A stretch of DNA of 64,000 bases, taken from NCBI RefSeq assembly GCF_026914185.1, contig NC_070567.1, positions 682,001-746,000 on the forward strand, written 5' to 3'. This document shows, in pieces, positions 45,752-57,174 of the stretch. The position numbers and the translations under genes are program-made. Source of the DNA: Puccinia triticina (lineage: Eukaryota; Basidiomycota; Pucciniomycetes; Pucciniales; Pucciniaceae). Position 1 is the stretch's first letter. Each line of letters opens with the position of its first letter. The notes beneath the pieces are model-generated. The model was not told where the DNA came from, ran no database searches, and saw only the letters and a list, made by a program, of their open reading frames with translations.

Positions 45752-47460
45752 TTAATAAACTGTGATGTTGGTATGATCCGGGGACAAGACCTCAACTTTT
45801 ACTGAACCACCATCAGGGGGGATTTCGACCACCTTGCCATCAATACAGACTTGATGAGTCTGGTCTTGATCAGTCTGTCTCATCAGGGTACAGAGATCAT
45901 TAGGTTAATAGAGATCGCATTAGTTTTACAACTAACTTTTCTGGAGGGAAGACAAAGTTGGATGATAGTCAAACAACGTGAATTAGGGAAGGAAGTGCTT
46001 ACGGAAGTCCAAATCCAGCCCCCGCAGCGATAATATTCAACGATTGGGAGCCCATCATCAGACAACAGGTTGATGTGGTCGCCTTCATGATACGCGGTTT
46101 GTAAGACGAGGCTGACGAATTTAGTGAGAGCATCGTCGCGAACAGGGCCAGTAGACTGAGGGTCCTGAAGGATGGATTTGAGCCTGGCGTCACGGGTCGG
46201 TCTGAGGATGACCAGGTCGATCGTCGAAGCTCTGGAACGCTGTTGGGATGGTGGCAGTCGGTCGGGATTCCTTAGAGGAGCAATGATGAATTTGCTCTCT
46301 AACCGGTCGACTAAACACCCCGTGAAGTAACTAAACGGGCCCTCCAATCGGACCTCGGGAGTTGCTCCAATACCATCTCCTCCTCCATCCATGCTGACCG
46401 GCAAGAGTCTCTCGGTCGTCGGATCGTATCTTTGGATCGTACCATCGAGCGCAGACGGAAGGAGGCTCACGGTGGCATTCCAGGTCCGCGAAACGTTGCT
46501 CAGAAACGCTCGTTGGAACACCTCAGTTCCTGCAGGCTGGTAGTCTGGTTGGAGGACCAATCGGTTGGCAGTCTCGAGGATCGAGGCATGTAAGGCTGTG
46601 GAGGTGACGACGAATGCGACCAATTCTTGGACGAGCGTTTTGCTGCGATCGAGCGTCTGGACCTCCGTCAATGTCGCCCTGGACGGTGCAAGCTCGGGCA
46701 CTCCATCGGCCCGCCGAGTGGGCTCCAGTACAGCGTCCAACAGACCCGCCAGGATGTCTTTCGGCCTAGACAGCTCTTTCACTTTGGGATGGGTATTGAA
46801 GAACATCGCATTCGCTGTGCCGAGGGGAAGGATGACCAGGTCGAAGTGAAGCTGGTCCATGCAGCCACTTGGATCACTCTTCTTTCGTTCCTGGTGATTA
46901 GCATAGGCCTGGCTCAAGAAATCTGAGATTGTCCCATCGCCGCCGAGGATGATCACCTTCGTCGGGCGCTTCTCGTCAGTCTTCTTCATAAGATCGTCTT
47001 CCCAGCCAGATTGCCGGGATTCGTAGACCCGGATATCAGAGGCGGGGGTGCCGACGAAGTCGAGGATAGGCAAGACGATCCGATCGAGCCATGTCTTCGC
47101 AAGCCCTTGTCCAGCTCGGTCATTCCACATAACCATCCATCGTTCGTTGGACCTCGATGGGCCTTGCGGTTGTAAGAAGGGCACGAAGTTCTCTCGGACG
47201 ATGTTGAGGATCTGGTGGGATGGTGGGGCGGAATGGAACTCCGGGAAGTGCTCGTCACCCGCCCCATTCGCCGCCGAGCCGTCTCCGCCGGCGGCAGCCC
47301 CTCGGTCTTCTTGTCGGCCTGGTTGCGGTCGCTCAGGAAAAGTGAGCCAGCACAATCCGCCCTTCTGCTCAGAACGACCTTCTTCGCCTACTGGATCTGA
47401 TGCTGGTGCAGGTGCTAGTGGTGGTAAGACATAAAGCAGATAATCCCGTTCAGTTTTCAT
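45752..47460 (-). CDS. diacylglycerol-kinase-catalytic-domain protein (lipid kinase)
   Basis: Exon 47460 (or further upstream)-46003 joins in phase to 45874-45752, giving 526 aa from the ATG at 47460. The DAGK catalytic core is clear: KVIILGGDGTISDF near residue 173 holds the nucleotide-binding GGDGT, and LVILPLGTANAMFF follows about 45 residues later. The C-terminus CIDGKVVEIPPDGGSVKVEV resembles the closing strands of sphingosine and diacylglycerol kinases. It would phosphorylate a lipid alcohol at a membrane; the substrate cannot be told. The frame stays open upstream of 47460 through EVEEAVHIYRKMK to a possible splice acceptor near 47540, so a 5' exon is likely and the start is provisional. 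Confidence 0.82.
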
Positions 47461-47541
47461 CTTACGATAGATATGGACAGCTTCTTCAACCTCTGCTATT
47501 CCCACGCTGGGCTGGATATGACTAGCATAAACACACTCTGC

Positions 47542-48265
47542 ATAAATATGTACATCCTCACAAACGATTGGCTGTCATATCATCTTTTTCATTTTTCCCT
47601 ATCTTCTCCATTGTCTCTCTCCCTTCCCTTTCTCTAGTCTAAGCCTATTTTCTTCTTTGGATCTTGTGTCGGAAAATTTGTAGCCCGTTAGGGCATCTTA
47701 TAGTGTCGGCGGTAGGTCCGCCCGTTCTGATGGTACTTTATAGTGCGCAATGTCAAATCAAACTGCGCTAAAAACATCTTCTCACGTCTGACTTCACTAC
47801 GACGCAAAGCCTGACATCAGAGAGGGCCTCCCCAGCAGTTGGGGCTTCATCTCAGAAACATGAAGGAGCCAAACTTAACGCAGTCCCTCCGAGAGGCAAG
47901 TGGTGAATGTTGGCACACAAGGAACTTTTTTTTTTTTTTTTTTTTTTGCAAAATTCACAAAATTTTCCATAATATGCCATTTTCTCCCTCATCATATCAG
48001 ATTCTTTCTTTTTTTGATAAAATCAAGGATCCCCATGTTGCAGACAGCGCCAGCTTTGCAAAAATTTATTTATTCAGTTTCTTCTTGGTATAATCAAGGG
48101 AGCAACTTGCCCAACTCTCAGAGGGAGAACACATGTAACCTTTTTCCTTGCTTGCATGAGGCTTGAAACATTTTCCTGCCACACCAACTTTCACCTCTTA
48201 GGTGTAAGTCCCTCTGAGGGAAGCGCGAAGGGCTGTCCGCAGGAGGGACTTAGATGAGTTTGTGA
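47542..48265. other. 5' flank of the DAGK gene and intergenic DNA
   Basis: A T24 run lies at 47925-47947. A dyad AAGTCCCTC...GAGGGACTT lies at 48205-48251. No gene is supported. Confidence 0.4.
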
Positions 48266-48269
48266 AAGA

Positions 48270-49740
48270 ATGTGTATTTTTGTGACCCTGGATTTTGGAA
48301 CTGATTATGTAGACCATATTTATGCTGATTTAGTGCAGCTTTCTGTTCTTTTCTCTTTGGTGGAACAAGTGATATTAATAGGTTGGAGCACAATTGCTAA
48401 AAATTATTCAGCATTCTCTCACAAATATTCTCCTGTAAAAAGCTTACACTGGCAAATTCAGTCAATATAAAAGCAAAGCATCCTGTGTATTGTGATCACT
48501 ACTTCTTTCTTTTCCAGAGATATCTGTGTGAGCCTGTATCTCTTATGTTACAGCAGGACACAAGAAAAATGGGTGGGCACTGCTTGGATTTCTTGGGATA
48601 AAGAAATAACAAACAGTAAGAGAAAAAGAGAGAGAAAGAAAGAGATGATCTGAGAGATGATAATCAAGGTTATGTTGACCTGTAGGTGGGAACTAACATC
48701 CACTAGCAATGCTATACCTCAAGGGAGTGCTGCCAAGCTGTGCCAGAGATTGCAACAGCCTCTTCTCACAATGGAAACGTGGAAGGTATCTGAATTAGAC
48801 AGGTCTAATCAGCCACAATTTTTTTAGACTTCTCTGTGGATATTCAAGGTTCTTTAAAGGGATCCCTATGTGGTTTGTTACTGACAAAAACCACATAAAA
48901 AGAAGGATATGCAATGGATTGATCCTTGTCATTGAGAGTAGATGTCTAGAGGTATACGTACCTGTGATCAAAGAGGAGAGAAGCAAACAAGAGAGGAGAG
49001 AAAGCAGTCAAAGAGACAGAGAGGAACTCCTCTGAGATAATCAAGGGTCAATGAAAAGGGGAATAACTGTCAATATTCCTGTTGGTGATACTGGGAGTGT
49101 AGTGGACTTGTTTTGGTGATCCTGGGTTGTCTGGAGGTGTGGTTCTGGTCTGCTGAAGTCTGTGTATCCTCCTGATGCAAGGGAGATCCTGAATTCAAAA
49201 ATTTTCAAAGTTTGATTATGTAATTACATATGTGCATTTGGTTGGCACACCTGGTAGCACTTACACGTCACAACTGCACATGCGCGCCACAACTCAATAA
49301 CTCAGGGAAGGAGTAGAGTTACAAAGAAGTGGTAAGTTTCAACTAGGGTCAAAATTACATGACAAATAAGAATCTGAAGTGAAAAAAACCTTAAGTGTTA
49401 AGGTTAAAAAGATATAAACACATTTAGGTATAAAATGGAGATAAAAGGCAGTTTTAGGTCAGCTGCGTTGACTCTAAGGCTGGCAAGCTGATTCAGTCTG
49501 TGAAGATAACAAACTAAAATGTGAATGCTAATGTGATTTCTTTAAGCCAATTTGGAATGTTCATTCCAAAATTTGATTCTCAATATTTTGATGATGAAGA
49601 ACACATTCAAGAAAAAGGTAAGAATGAACATTTTTCTGAAAATAATACTTTCAAAATCCAAACTGATAAATAATGCAGTTGGATTCTACTCATACATTAA
49701 AATAGCTATGTACTATGGCTCTAATAAAAAATAACTATCC
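48270..49740 (+). pseudogene. rust family, decayed copy (flank and exon 2 remnants) split by LTR debris
   Basis: 48330-48420 (ttctctttggtggaacaag) matches the 5' flank of copy 2 near 42075. 49537-49640 encodes FLSQ... and MFIP-type sequence matching exon 2 of copies 2 and 3 (ttaagccaatttggaatg). The DNA between, including part of an LTR, is foreign. The conserved C-terminal exon is missing. Confidence 0.6.
49205..49485 (-). mobile_element. partial LTR, minus orientation
   Basis: Starting at 49485 on the minus strand, TGCCAGCCTTAGAGTC then CAGCTGACCTAAAA follows the 5' end of the LTR at 54593 with few changes. Further in, gcatgtgcagttgtgac matches as well. Only about 280 bp remain, so it is truncated. 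Confidence 0.65.
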
Positions 49741-49954
49741 ATCCTGTTGAGATTTTTCTTGGAGAAAAGAAGACAAGGAAAGGGGGGCTATCCTGAAGAA
49801 ACAAAGGATAGGACCAAGGAGCTGCCCAAGGTGGCAAGATTGGAAGAAGCTCTGAATCAATGCTTGTATTTCAAATATCAGGAGTAGAAATATATAGAGA
49901 CAACTAGAGATCCCCCTTGCAAGATCCAAAGGGGGCCTTAAGTGATTGAAAGAA

Positions 49955-50140
49955 GACAGGAAGGAGAAATCTCACTTGAGATGGACAGTACACATCACAC
50001 TTGTGATGGAGAGAAGATGCATCTCACTTGAGATGGGGAGACATCCCATTTGTGATGGAAAGAAATCTCACTTGAGATGGAAAGACATCCCATTTGGGAT
50101 GGAAAGACCACTTGAGATGGAACATAAAATAGACATCCCA
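49955..50140. repeat. minisatellite of TCTCACTTGAGATGG units
   Basis: Alternating words CACTTGAGATGG and CATTTGTGATGG recur at about 20-bp spacing, making a roughly 40-bp compound unit in four to five copies. Each word is itself close to palindromic. Confidence 0.7.
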
Positions 50141-50739
50141 CACACAGAGTGATAGAAAGTTTTTTAAAAGAGATGAGAGGCTGTGAGCAGAAAAGAGGCT
50201 CAGAATTCTGAAGCATCCCTGTCAGTGAATCTTTTTGAATAATTTGATGCTGATTTATGACTTGATTGGAGGTCATCTAGGTGCTGGTGTGGAAAGGTTG
50301 TGAAAATTTCTGTGGATGGTTTGTAGTGCCAACTTTCAAACCCCTTGGAATGAAGTTTGAGCTTGCAATTTTTGATTTCAAGACATCTGGTGTGTATATT
50401 TTGGTACTTGTTTTGCTCTGAAACCCATGTAGGACATTGTTAACTTATTTGGCACAAAATTATGTGGCTTTTTTTCTTTGATGGGACAGGTAAGATCAAT
50501 AGTTTGAAGCATAATCTGTAGCTTCTTGTAATATGAAAATGTAGGATTCTTTGTGTAATCTCACATAAATTCATGTCTGTATGATTTTCTGAGACATAAA
50601 AAGGACAGGGGTCAAATCTGCCATAGAAGGCAAGAACTGGTGTAGTGTATCCAGGAAAAAAAAACATCCCATCTTTTCTGCTCAATAATTCTTTTACTTT
50701 ATTTTCAATAAAAAAAACAACTCAATATTATAGTTCAAT

Positions 50740-52642
50740 ATGAATTGGTTATCATCAGCCTTACTGGCAATTATCACCATTTATCACCCCAAATTTGCAA
50801 CTTCAGGTTTTACCAGAAAACTGAAATCTGCTGATTCTATCACTCCCAAGACTCATCCAAACAAATTTCAAGACCTTTCTGATTTTCCTGCTCAGAACTG
50901 GAGACCTCAAAAACAGAAAAAAACATCAGGATTCACTTCTTCCAACCTGATGGAAGACTCATTTGAAGATGGATCTGATTCAGATGGTGAGATTTATAAG
51001 CTATAAGAATATTGATTGGCAGTAATGGGTACTGATGCTTATAAGTTATTTTCAGTTTTTTTAAGCCAATTTGGAATGTTCATTCCCAAATGTGTTCCTC
51101 AGTTTTTTGATGATGCAGAAATGAGTGGGTCAGTATCATCAACATCTGGTTGCAATATAAATAATGGAATCATGGATAAAAGTTGGTTGATTTTATGCTC
51201 AATCCTCAGAGAAATATATGTATCCAAATTTTTCTGTGATAATCAGCTAATCTTACTGCAATTGAATAGATTTCAATTGCATTGATAAGGATGCCAAATC
51301 ATTTTGGGGGAATGAAGCAGAATTCCAGATCCCATTTGAATATTTTCCCCAAATTGATGAAAGCTCCAGCACCTGGTATTTGACCAAGAACACATCCAAT
51401 GAAAAAGGTTAGGATGGATATGAAAACTTTTGCTGCAGATAACTATTCAAACCTGGCTAATCATGCATCTGTGTTTTACTCTGATAACATAGAAAAAATT
51501 CATTATTTGGCTGAGGAAGCTGTTGCCCCTTGCAGGGGAGAAGGAGGCACATTGAATTGTGAAGTAACCCACTGCACCAAAAAAATTCCTAATTCTGGGA
51601 ATATCAGCGGAATGGGACAGAAAGGTCAGCTTTTTTCATGATGATTTCAACTAAACAAAATTATTACTCACTGAGGGATCCATTTGGATATCTAGGAATT
51701 GATAATACACATAAGGTGGCAGTTCCCCTATGCCTTCATCATCATGGAATAAGGGAAAAATCTAACTGTGATTTGGGTGTTACACAACTACCAACTTTCA
51801 CTGAGAATACATCAATCCCATGGTCATTTAAAACAAAAGGGATGAATTGTGTCAAGTCTAACATGTTACAAGATTTACGCTCACAGATGGAATATCAAGC
51901 TACAAGATATCAGAGGTTAATTTATCATAAACTAGTGGGATCAGACAATAGATACTTGGGTGAGGGTGATCCAATGAAAATTATCATAAAAAAGGTGGCG
52001 ACTTCCCTTAGAAGGCAGAGTGTTGCCAATTTCTGCAAATGGAAGAAATTGGATGAAAGACTTGCTGGAAAACATGAATTAATTGAGAAATTATACAGAC
52101 TTCCTAATAGAACTCCAGGATTACAGATACTTTCAAGAAATAATTCAAATAATTTTGCCCATTACATCACTGATCAAACAAATCAAATCAGGTTTTTATC
52201 AAATCCAACTATGTCAGCAAGTAGAAATAGTCTCAGTATGATCAGAAAAATACACAAGATTGGAGAGGCTTTACACTCTTGCCACAACTTTGTCTCTCTT
52301 CATGGACTGAATACAATCCTTTTGAAAAACTTGGAAGATAATCACGAGGTAATTCTGGAATGGTTTTACAATCTAATCTTCATGGAAAATGGCAAACATC
52401 CTCCTCTTCTGGGTACAATTCATCCCCTCCAAGGACTAAAGAGCAAAGAATTTGATGATGGACAAGTTCTCATTCAACAATATATCAACTTGGATGGTCC
52501 TATGAACATAGTGCGAGCATTTGCTCTTGCTCTTGACTTGATGGAAATTTGGTTCAAGGCTCAGCTACCAAAAGAGGGCATTTCCCTGGACACTGAAACT
52601 TATAAAAAACACATTTTGGTTTTAATATGTGAAGCAAAATAA
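50740..52642 (+). CDS. rust family protein of unknown function, copy 3
   Basis: The first exon 50740-50986 encodes MNWLSSALLAIITIYH and on, possibly a signal peptide. It ends at the conserved TG/gtgaga donor. An exon from 51023 or 51056 encodes LSQFGMFIPKCVPQFFDD. The last exon (open from 51638, 334 codons) holds the conserved part: SLRRQSVANFCKWKKLDE, ITDQTNQIRFL, FVSLHGLNTILLKNLEDNHE and LEWFYNLIFMENGKHPPLLG. The middle exons between 51285 and 51640 could not be fixed and may contain lesions. No known domain is recognised. It is in the same orientation as copy 2, 8.4 kb away, and flanks are duplicated too. Confidence 0.6.
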
Positions 52643-52754
52643 TTTACAAATGAAAAGAAAAGCCTGCACCCTATATAGCTTCTTTTTTATTTTATTAGCC
52701 TGTTTCTATGCACCCATAACAAATAAAACTATATTTTTTTAATTGTCACAATAA

Positions 52755-52785
52755 CCAGACTTCAGTGGGGATACACCACTGCAAA
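52755..52785 (-). repeat. hairpin motif past copy 3
   Basis: On the minus strand GCAGTGGTGTATCCCCACTGAAGTCTGG is a degraded hairpin like those past copies 1 and 2. It lies about 120 bp past the stop of copy 3. Confidence 0.4.
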
Positions 52786-52937
52786 ATTCCATCCAGGTTT
52801 AGAGAATTTTGATTGGTACCTGGCGCCCGTGGGTGGGGCCTGCACCCGCCAGGTGGTGCCACATGCCCATTTTTTGGCAAAAAGTGGTGCCGTACCCCAA
52901 TACCACCTGTCCAGCCACCAATAGGGTGGTAAGGACC

Positions 52938-53130
52938 AACACAGTTCCTCAATGGCCGGTCATTTGGCCAATGAGAGCATCTTGGAGAGCCGCTAAAGCT
53001 GCAGGCCATTGAGGGAGCGACCTAACCCATACTCCTCTCTAGCTGGTCATCAAGAGGACACACTCTCTTGATGGCCCTGCCAATGACCAGGCACCTTGAT
53101 GACCAGTCTGTGCTGGCCATCCAGAGGGTA
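52938..53130. repeat. palindromic satellite array, locus 3
   Basis: Units such as AATGGCCGGTCATTTGGCC, ctggtcatcaagaggac and ctcttgatggccctgcc belong to the same palindromic family as at 3.9-4.4 and 6.1-6.3 kb, here more decayed. It is bounded by hAT subterminal GGTACC-type fragments (52815-52860 and 53190-53215). Confidence 0.6.
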
Positions 53131-53627
53131 GTAAGTCATTCTGCACCCCCTTTGGGGCTTGAGAGTGAGTTACAATGAAAAACAAAAATGGCGGGTACCG
53201 CCAGTACCCGCCAAAAAGACCATTGCTACCCACCCAGCGGTGTTGGGTGCCTGATTTTGGCAAAAAGGGCGCGTGTTATGGTCTGTTCTGTGGAGAGGAA
53301 GAGGAGTCTGGGTGCTATATGGTTAATTTCAGGATGAGGAGCAGTCCAGGATCTCCAGGCTCTCAAACCTTGAGAGTGCCGCCTTTGACATGTACATGTA
53401 AGCTATGTACATGAAGTCCTGCGCTGCGGAGCCCGCACTACAGCTCATAACATTATCCCCCCTTTAATGCCCAAGCCGCCCCCTTTTCTGTTTAAACAAA
53501 TGAGAATAAAAAAAATCCTCCTCTTTTGGCTCTGCATTCTATCCCCAGATAGCATTAAAAACCCCCATGGGAAAAAGCTTGCCTTCTCACTTTCTTCTCC
53601 GGGACCGTCAGTGTTTGGCTGCCACCT

Positions 53628-54378
53628 CCGGGGACTTGATGTTGAAGTCCGCTAGTAGATCTCCACAGTTTTTCAGGTTCTCCGCTGGCTCCCACAAGTT
53701 TTCATCCAGCCCAAATCCCTTCCAACTAACAAGGTATTGGAGTGTCCTTCCTCTCCGCCAACATTAAAGTACCTCTGCCACCTCCCATTTGTCACCGCCT
53801 TCCACTATTACTGGCTCCGGAGTCCTCCTCCGCCGCTCTGCTACTTCATCGGGTTTGTGCTTGCAGAGGACGGAGAGGTGAAAAACCGGATGGACCCCCT
53901 GCATAGAAAGCGGAAGGGTCAGCTTGTAAGTGGACTTAGATATTTGGCTAGCTATTAGGAATGGTCCTAGCCAGCGGTGTTCTAGTTTGGGACTGGGGTG
54001 GGTGGTTGAGATGTTGCATCTGTCCAGCCAAAACTTGTCTCCACTCTTCCATTTGGTATTATTCCACACATTTTTGTCAAATTGCCCCTTCATTGCCTCT
54101 TGCGCCGCATCTAGAAAGTGTTTGAGCTGCAACTGAACATCTTCTAGCCGGCAGAGGCTCTCCCTCACTGCTGGTACACACTGCTCCACCAATGGGATTC
54201 CGCTGTAAGAAGGATTGAAACTGTAGTTTGCTTTGAAGGGGGAAACTCCAGTGGACATATGGCCGTTATTGTTGTACACAAACTCCGCCATTGCTAGTAG
54301 TGGTGCCCAGTCATCTTGCCGGTAGCACACAAAGTGGCGGAGATACTGTTCCACCACTTTTTGCAATCTCAGTTTCAT
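53628..54378 (-). pseudogene. Ty3 chromovirus integrase C-terminus with chromodomain
   Basis: The minus strand encodes the end of a Ty3-type Pol: VEQYLRHFVCYRQDDWAPLL, FKANYSFNPS, GDKFWLDRCNIST and LEHRWLGPFLIASQI, then VHPVFHLSVL of the integrase C-terminal domain. After an in-frame TAA at 53767-53765 the same frame continues with a chromodomain (YLVSWKGFGLDENLWEP) to a TGA near 53630. The chromodomain marks a chromovirus, a fungal retrotransposon. Reverse transcriptase and protease are missing; the 5' side is cut near 54378. Confidence 0.88.
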
Positions 54379-54592
54379 CTATCTACTGTATCAGAGCTAG
54401 CTGAACAAATAAAAAACACATAAAAAAGTGTTTCATTTACGCGTATAAAAAATCTAAGAATAAATAAGAAAACTACTTAAAAGAAAGGACGCGCCTCCTT
54501 GAACAAGGTAATAAGGAGGTGCAACTACAAAATTGAAAGATTACATAATCCAAAAAGTTGAAGGTCTGCAACTATGATCACAAGTTACAACC

Positions 54593-55687
54593 TGTCAGCC
54601 TTAGAGTCAGTGAAGCTGACCTAAAAATACCACCTTTTCTACATCTCAAATTATTGGAGCACAACATTGATCTACAAGTTCTAAGTTCCTCCAATTGAGT
54701 CCTGCGACTCCATGAAATAGGTCTAATCTGCCAAGTGTGTAAACTATTGAGTCCCGCGACTCAATGAATTACGATTGGGTCCTGCGACTCAATGAATTAT
54801 GATTGGGTCCTGCGACTCAATGAATTACGATTGGGTCCCGCGACTCAACAAATTACGATTGGGTCCCGCAACTCAATGAGAGTTATGGTGCACATGCGCA
54901 GTTGTGACATGGAAGGGCTACCAAGCGCACCAACCACTTGTACATGTGTAACCATGAAGCGCTCATCTTAGTAATTTATTTCAATACAATGAGCCCCCGT
55001 CAGAGAAGAGCTCATCTTTGTGACTGAAAGCATGACAGGAAGATGAGCTCCAGTAAAAGTCACTGACTAGCCCTAGAGACTTAGATCTCTACGGTAAAAA
55101 AGACCCAGACCATAGAATATAAAAAGCACAAACTCTTTCCGCTAAAAGAAAAAAAAGCATCTTCATCCACCCTGACTCCTGACACCGTACTATCTGTTCC
55201 TTGACTCTTACCTCAACAAACCTATACCGTTTCAGAAGCCAGTATCAGATTGAAGTTCTAACCTTCACAACATTTCCCAGTGCATGCCCTTTTGATGCAT
55301 TTCTTTTCGTTACTCTAAGGAAGAGGACTTGGGTATTACAAGTGAGTTCCCCTTTCCTTAATTATCTTCTGGAATCTTCCCAGATTCCAGACAGGGTTAT
55401 CCCAGTAAACCACACCTGTAACTCAGGCCCCCGCTGCTTCAGGCAATCCAAAACACCCCTGCCCTGCAGGCCCTGAAATTCTAAACAGAGGGCACTTGAG
55501 TACCCTTGACTTTTCACTAAGTCAAGTCCCTCCGTAAGAAAAATAGATAAAAATTATTTTCTGAAGCTTCCACCAGTGATTAGTATCTACCAATCACCCT
55601 ACCCTTCTCTACCTAAATATCCTCATAAATAATCTCTGCAGCCGGCGTAGCTAGAAGACAGTAGTCTTGGTATTGCCACCGCTGACA
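54593..55687 (+). mobile_element. LTR of a Ty3-type retrotransposon, 1,095 bp
   Basis: It starts TGTCAGCC and ends CCGCTGACA, a perfect 7-bp inverted end. A TATA box (aatataaaaagc) lies near 55118 with a TSS-like CT-rich stretch after it. It carries an internal 28-bp repeat array. The 5-bp flanks (caacc and ctccg) do not match and no internal region of matching orientation follows, so it is a separated or recombined LTR. Confidence 0.75.
54698..54880. repeat. 28-bp repeat with dyad inside the LTR, about 5-6 units
   Basis: The unit attgggtcctgcgactcaat plus gaattacg is repeated, each carrying the dyad GAGTC-CCGC-GACTC. Units differ mainly at CpG positions. Confidence 0.75.
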
Positions 55688-56234
55688 CTCCGATTGGCCA
55701 TCAATCTGTGTGGAGGCAGATTCCCAGTCAGTTACACAATTTGCAGGTGATTTGAGATATGAATACACTTCCGCAGTTGGAAACAATGGTCTTTGGGGTG
55801 CCGTGGGTTATTCTCTAAAGATGCAATGCAAAAATCGACTTGTTGTGGTAAAGTCAAGTCCGTTGGGGACTTTTTAGTTGGTTCATGTGACCACAATCTT
55901 ATGAGTGCCAACCTCCTTCTCTACCTGTCTATCAGAATAGAGCACCACGAAGATTTTATTTTGCTTGGGTAGTTATATAGCCTTCAAATACACAGTCTGT
56001 GGATCAGTTGAAAAAGAGAAATGTATGTATGTTACATCATAAACCAATCATCTCACACGACATGTGATCAGCCGTAGGTCCACACCACGGATCGACATCT
56101 TGTCAGAGTCAGTATCCTCTTCTTCTGGTCAACAACCTTTTTCTTCTTCCTTGTCCGGTTAACGGGAAGGGGTAAATACGGATCTATATATACGAAGGAT
56201 GGGCCGACATCTTGGATATGGCGGGGGGAAGGGG
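55688..56234. other. intergenic, 3' flank of the Hikeshi gene
   Basis: No supported gene. Minus-strand frames near 56.1 kb continue past the Hikeshi stop but have no homologous sequence. Confidence 0.4.
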
Positions 56235-57174
56235 TTAGCCAGCCGAGGCGGATTCCAGTAGCCATCGCTCAGGGTTCGATGAGTTGGTGAGCTTGAGTTC
56301 GAACTGTTTCCACCATTTCTCGAGGACCGAGATCGGGATCCAAGTCTGATTGTCGAAGGTGGTACTCGAGAACGAGGCGAGGTATCTGAACAGGTTAAGG
56401 CCGATGGCCTTGGCGAGCTGGGGCAGACTGGCTGGGGACTGGGCGGATGGGGTCCGGACCGCAAGGGCGTTATTCAGCACGCCACACTCTGCCTCGATCT
56501 CGGCAAGGGGCCCAACTAGGATGCCCAGCGTGGCCGTCGCCGTGGGCATCCCCGCCATCGCCGAGCTCGCCCAGTCTAGCTGTGATGGTACCATCGTCCC
56601 CTTCAGTCGGAATACTGCGGACGGCTTCGTTCCACTTAACCTGCCGATCCAAGTCAAGATATATGTATAAAAAAAGAACCACATTAGCTTGGACTGCCTT
56701 CATCTCTTTACTGTGGATCTAAACGAGCGGAGAGACATGTACATTCCGAGTAGTTGCCAATCCGGCTTATTGGGAAACTGGAAATGAATCGAGGCCCCAT
56801 AGTTCTCGGGTAGAGGAACTATGAACATCAATATGCATCATACGATTTGATTTAGTTGCATCAACAGTCAGCAAGGCATGATTAAGACTGGACTATGTTT
56901 GTGCGCTTACCGATGCCAGTCAGGAAGACGACGAGATGGTTGATTGAGCCGGGGTCTTCAAACTGGAAGACGAACCGATTGGGCGGCAGATGTGTGGAGT
57001 TAGTCTGTCTGTTCACGAACACGTTTTCCGATCGTCAGTACGCGAAATCGACACCAGGTACGTGTGAGACTGATCGTAAAAAAAGGGAGGCATTTCGGCT
57101 CACACTGGTCTGGAGGGAATGATGCAACCAAAGACAGGCGGATCGACAGATTGTTGCTGTGGGGTCGGGTTCAT
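56235..57174 (-). CDS. Hikeshi/Opi10 family Hsp70 nuclear import protein
   Basis: Four exons, 57174-57104, 57008-56911, 56818-56743 and 56640-56235, join in phase to 216 aa (human Hikeshi has 197). The N-terminal half shows FGCIIPSRPVQTN, then RFVFQFEDPGSINHLVVFLTG and YGASIHFQFPNKPDWQLLG, followed by GTKPSAVFRLKG, the conserved Hikeshi core. The C-terminal helix bundle with LNLFRYLASFSSTTF and a Trp-rich end follows. Hikeshi carries heat-shock Hsp70 into the nucleus, and the yeast relative is Opi10. It is 0.7 kb downstream of the Mso1-like gene on the same strand. A partial duplicate of its start lies at 45.4-45.7 kb. Confidence 0.9.
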
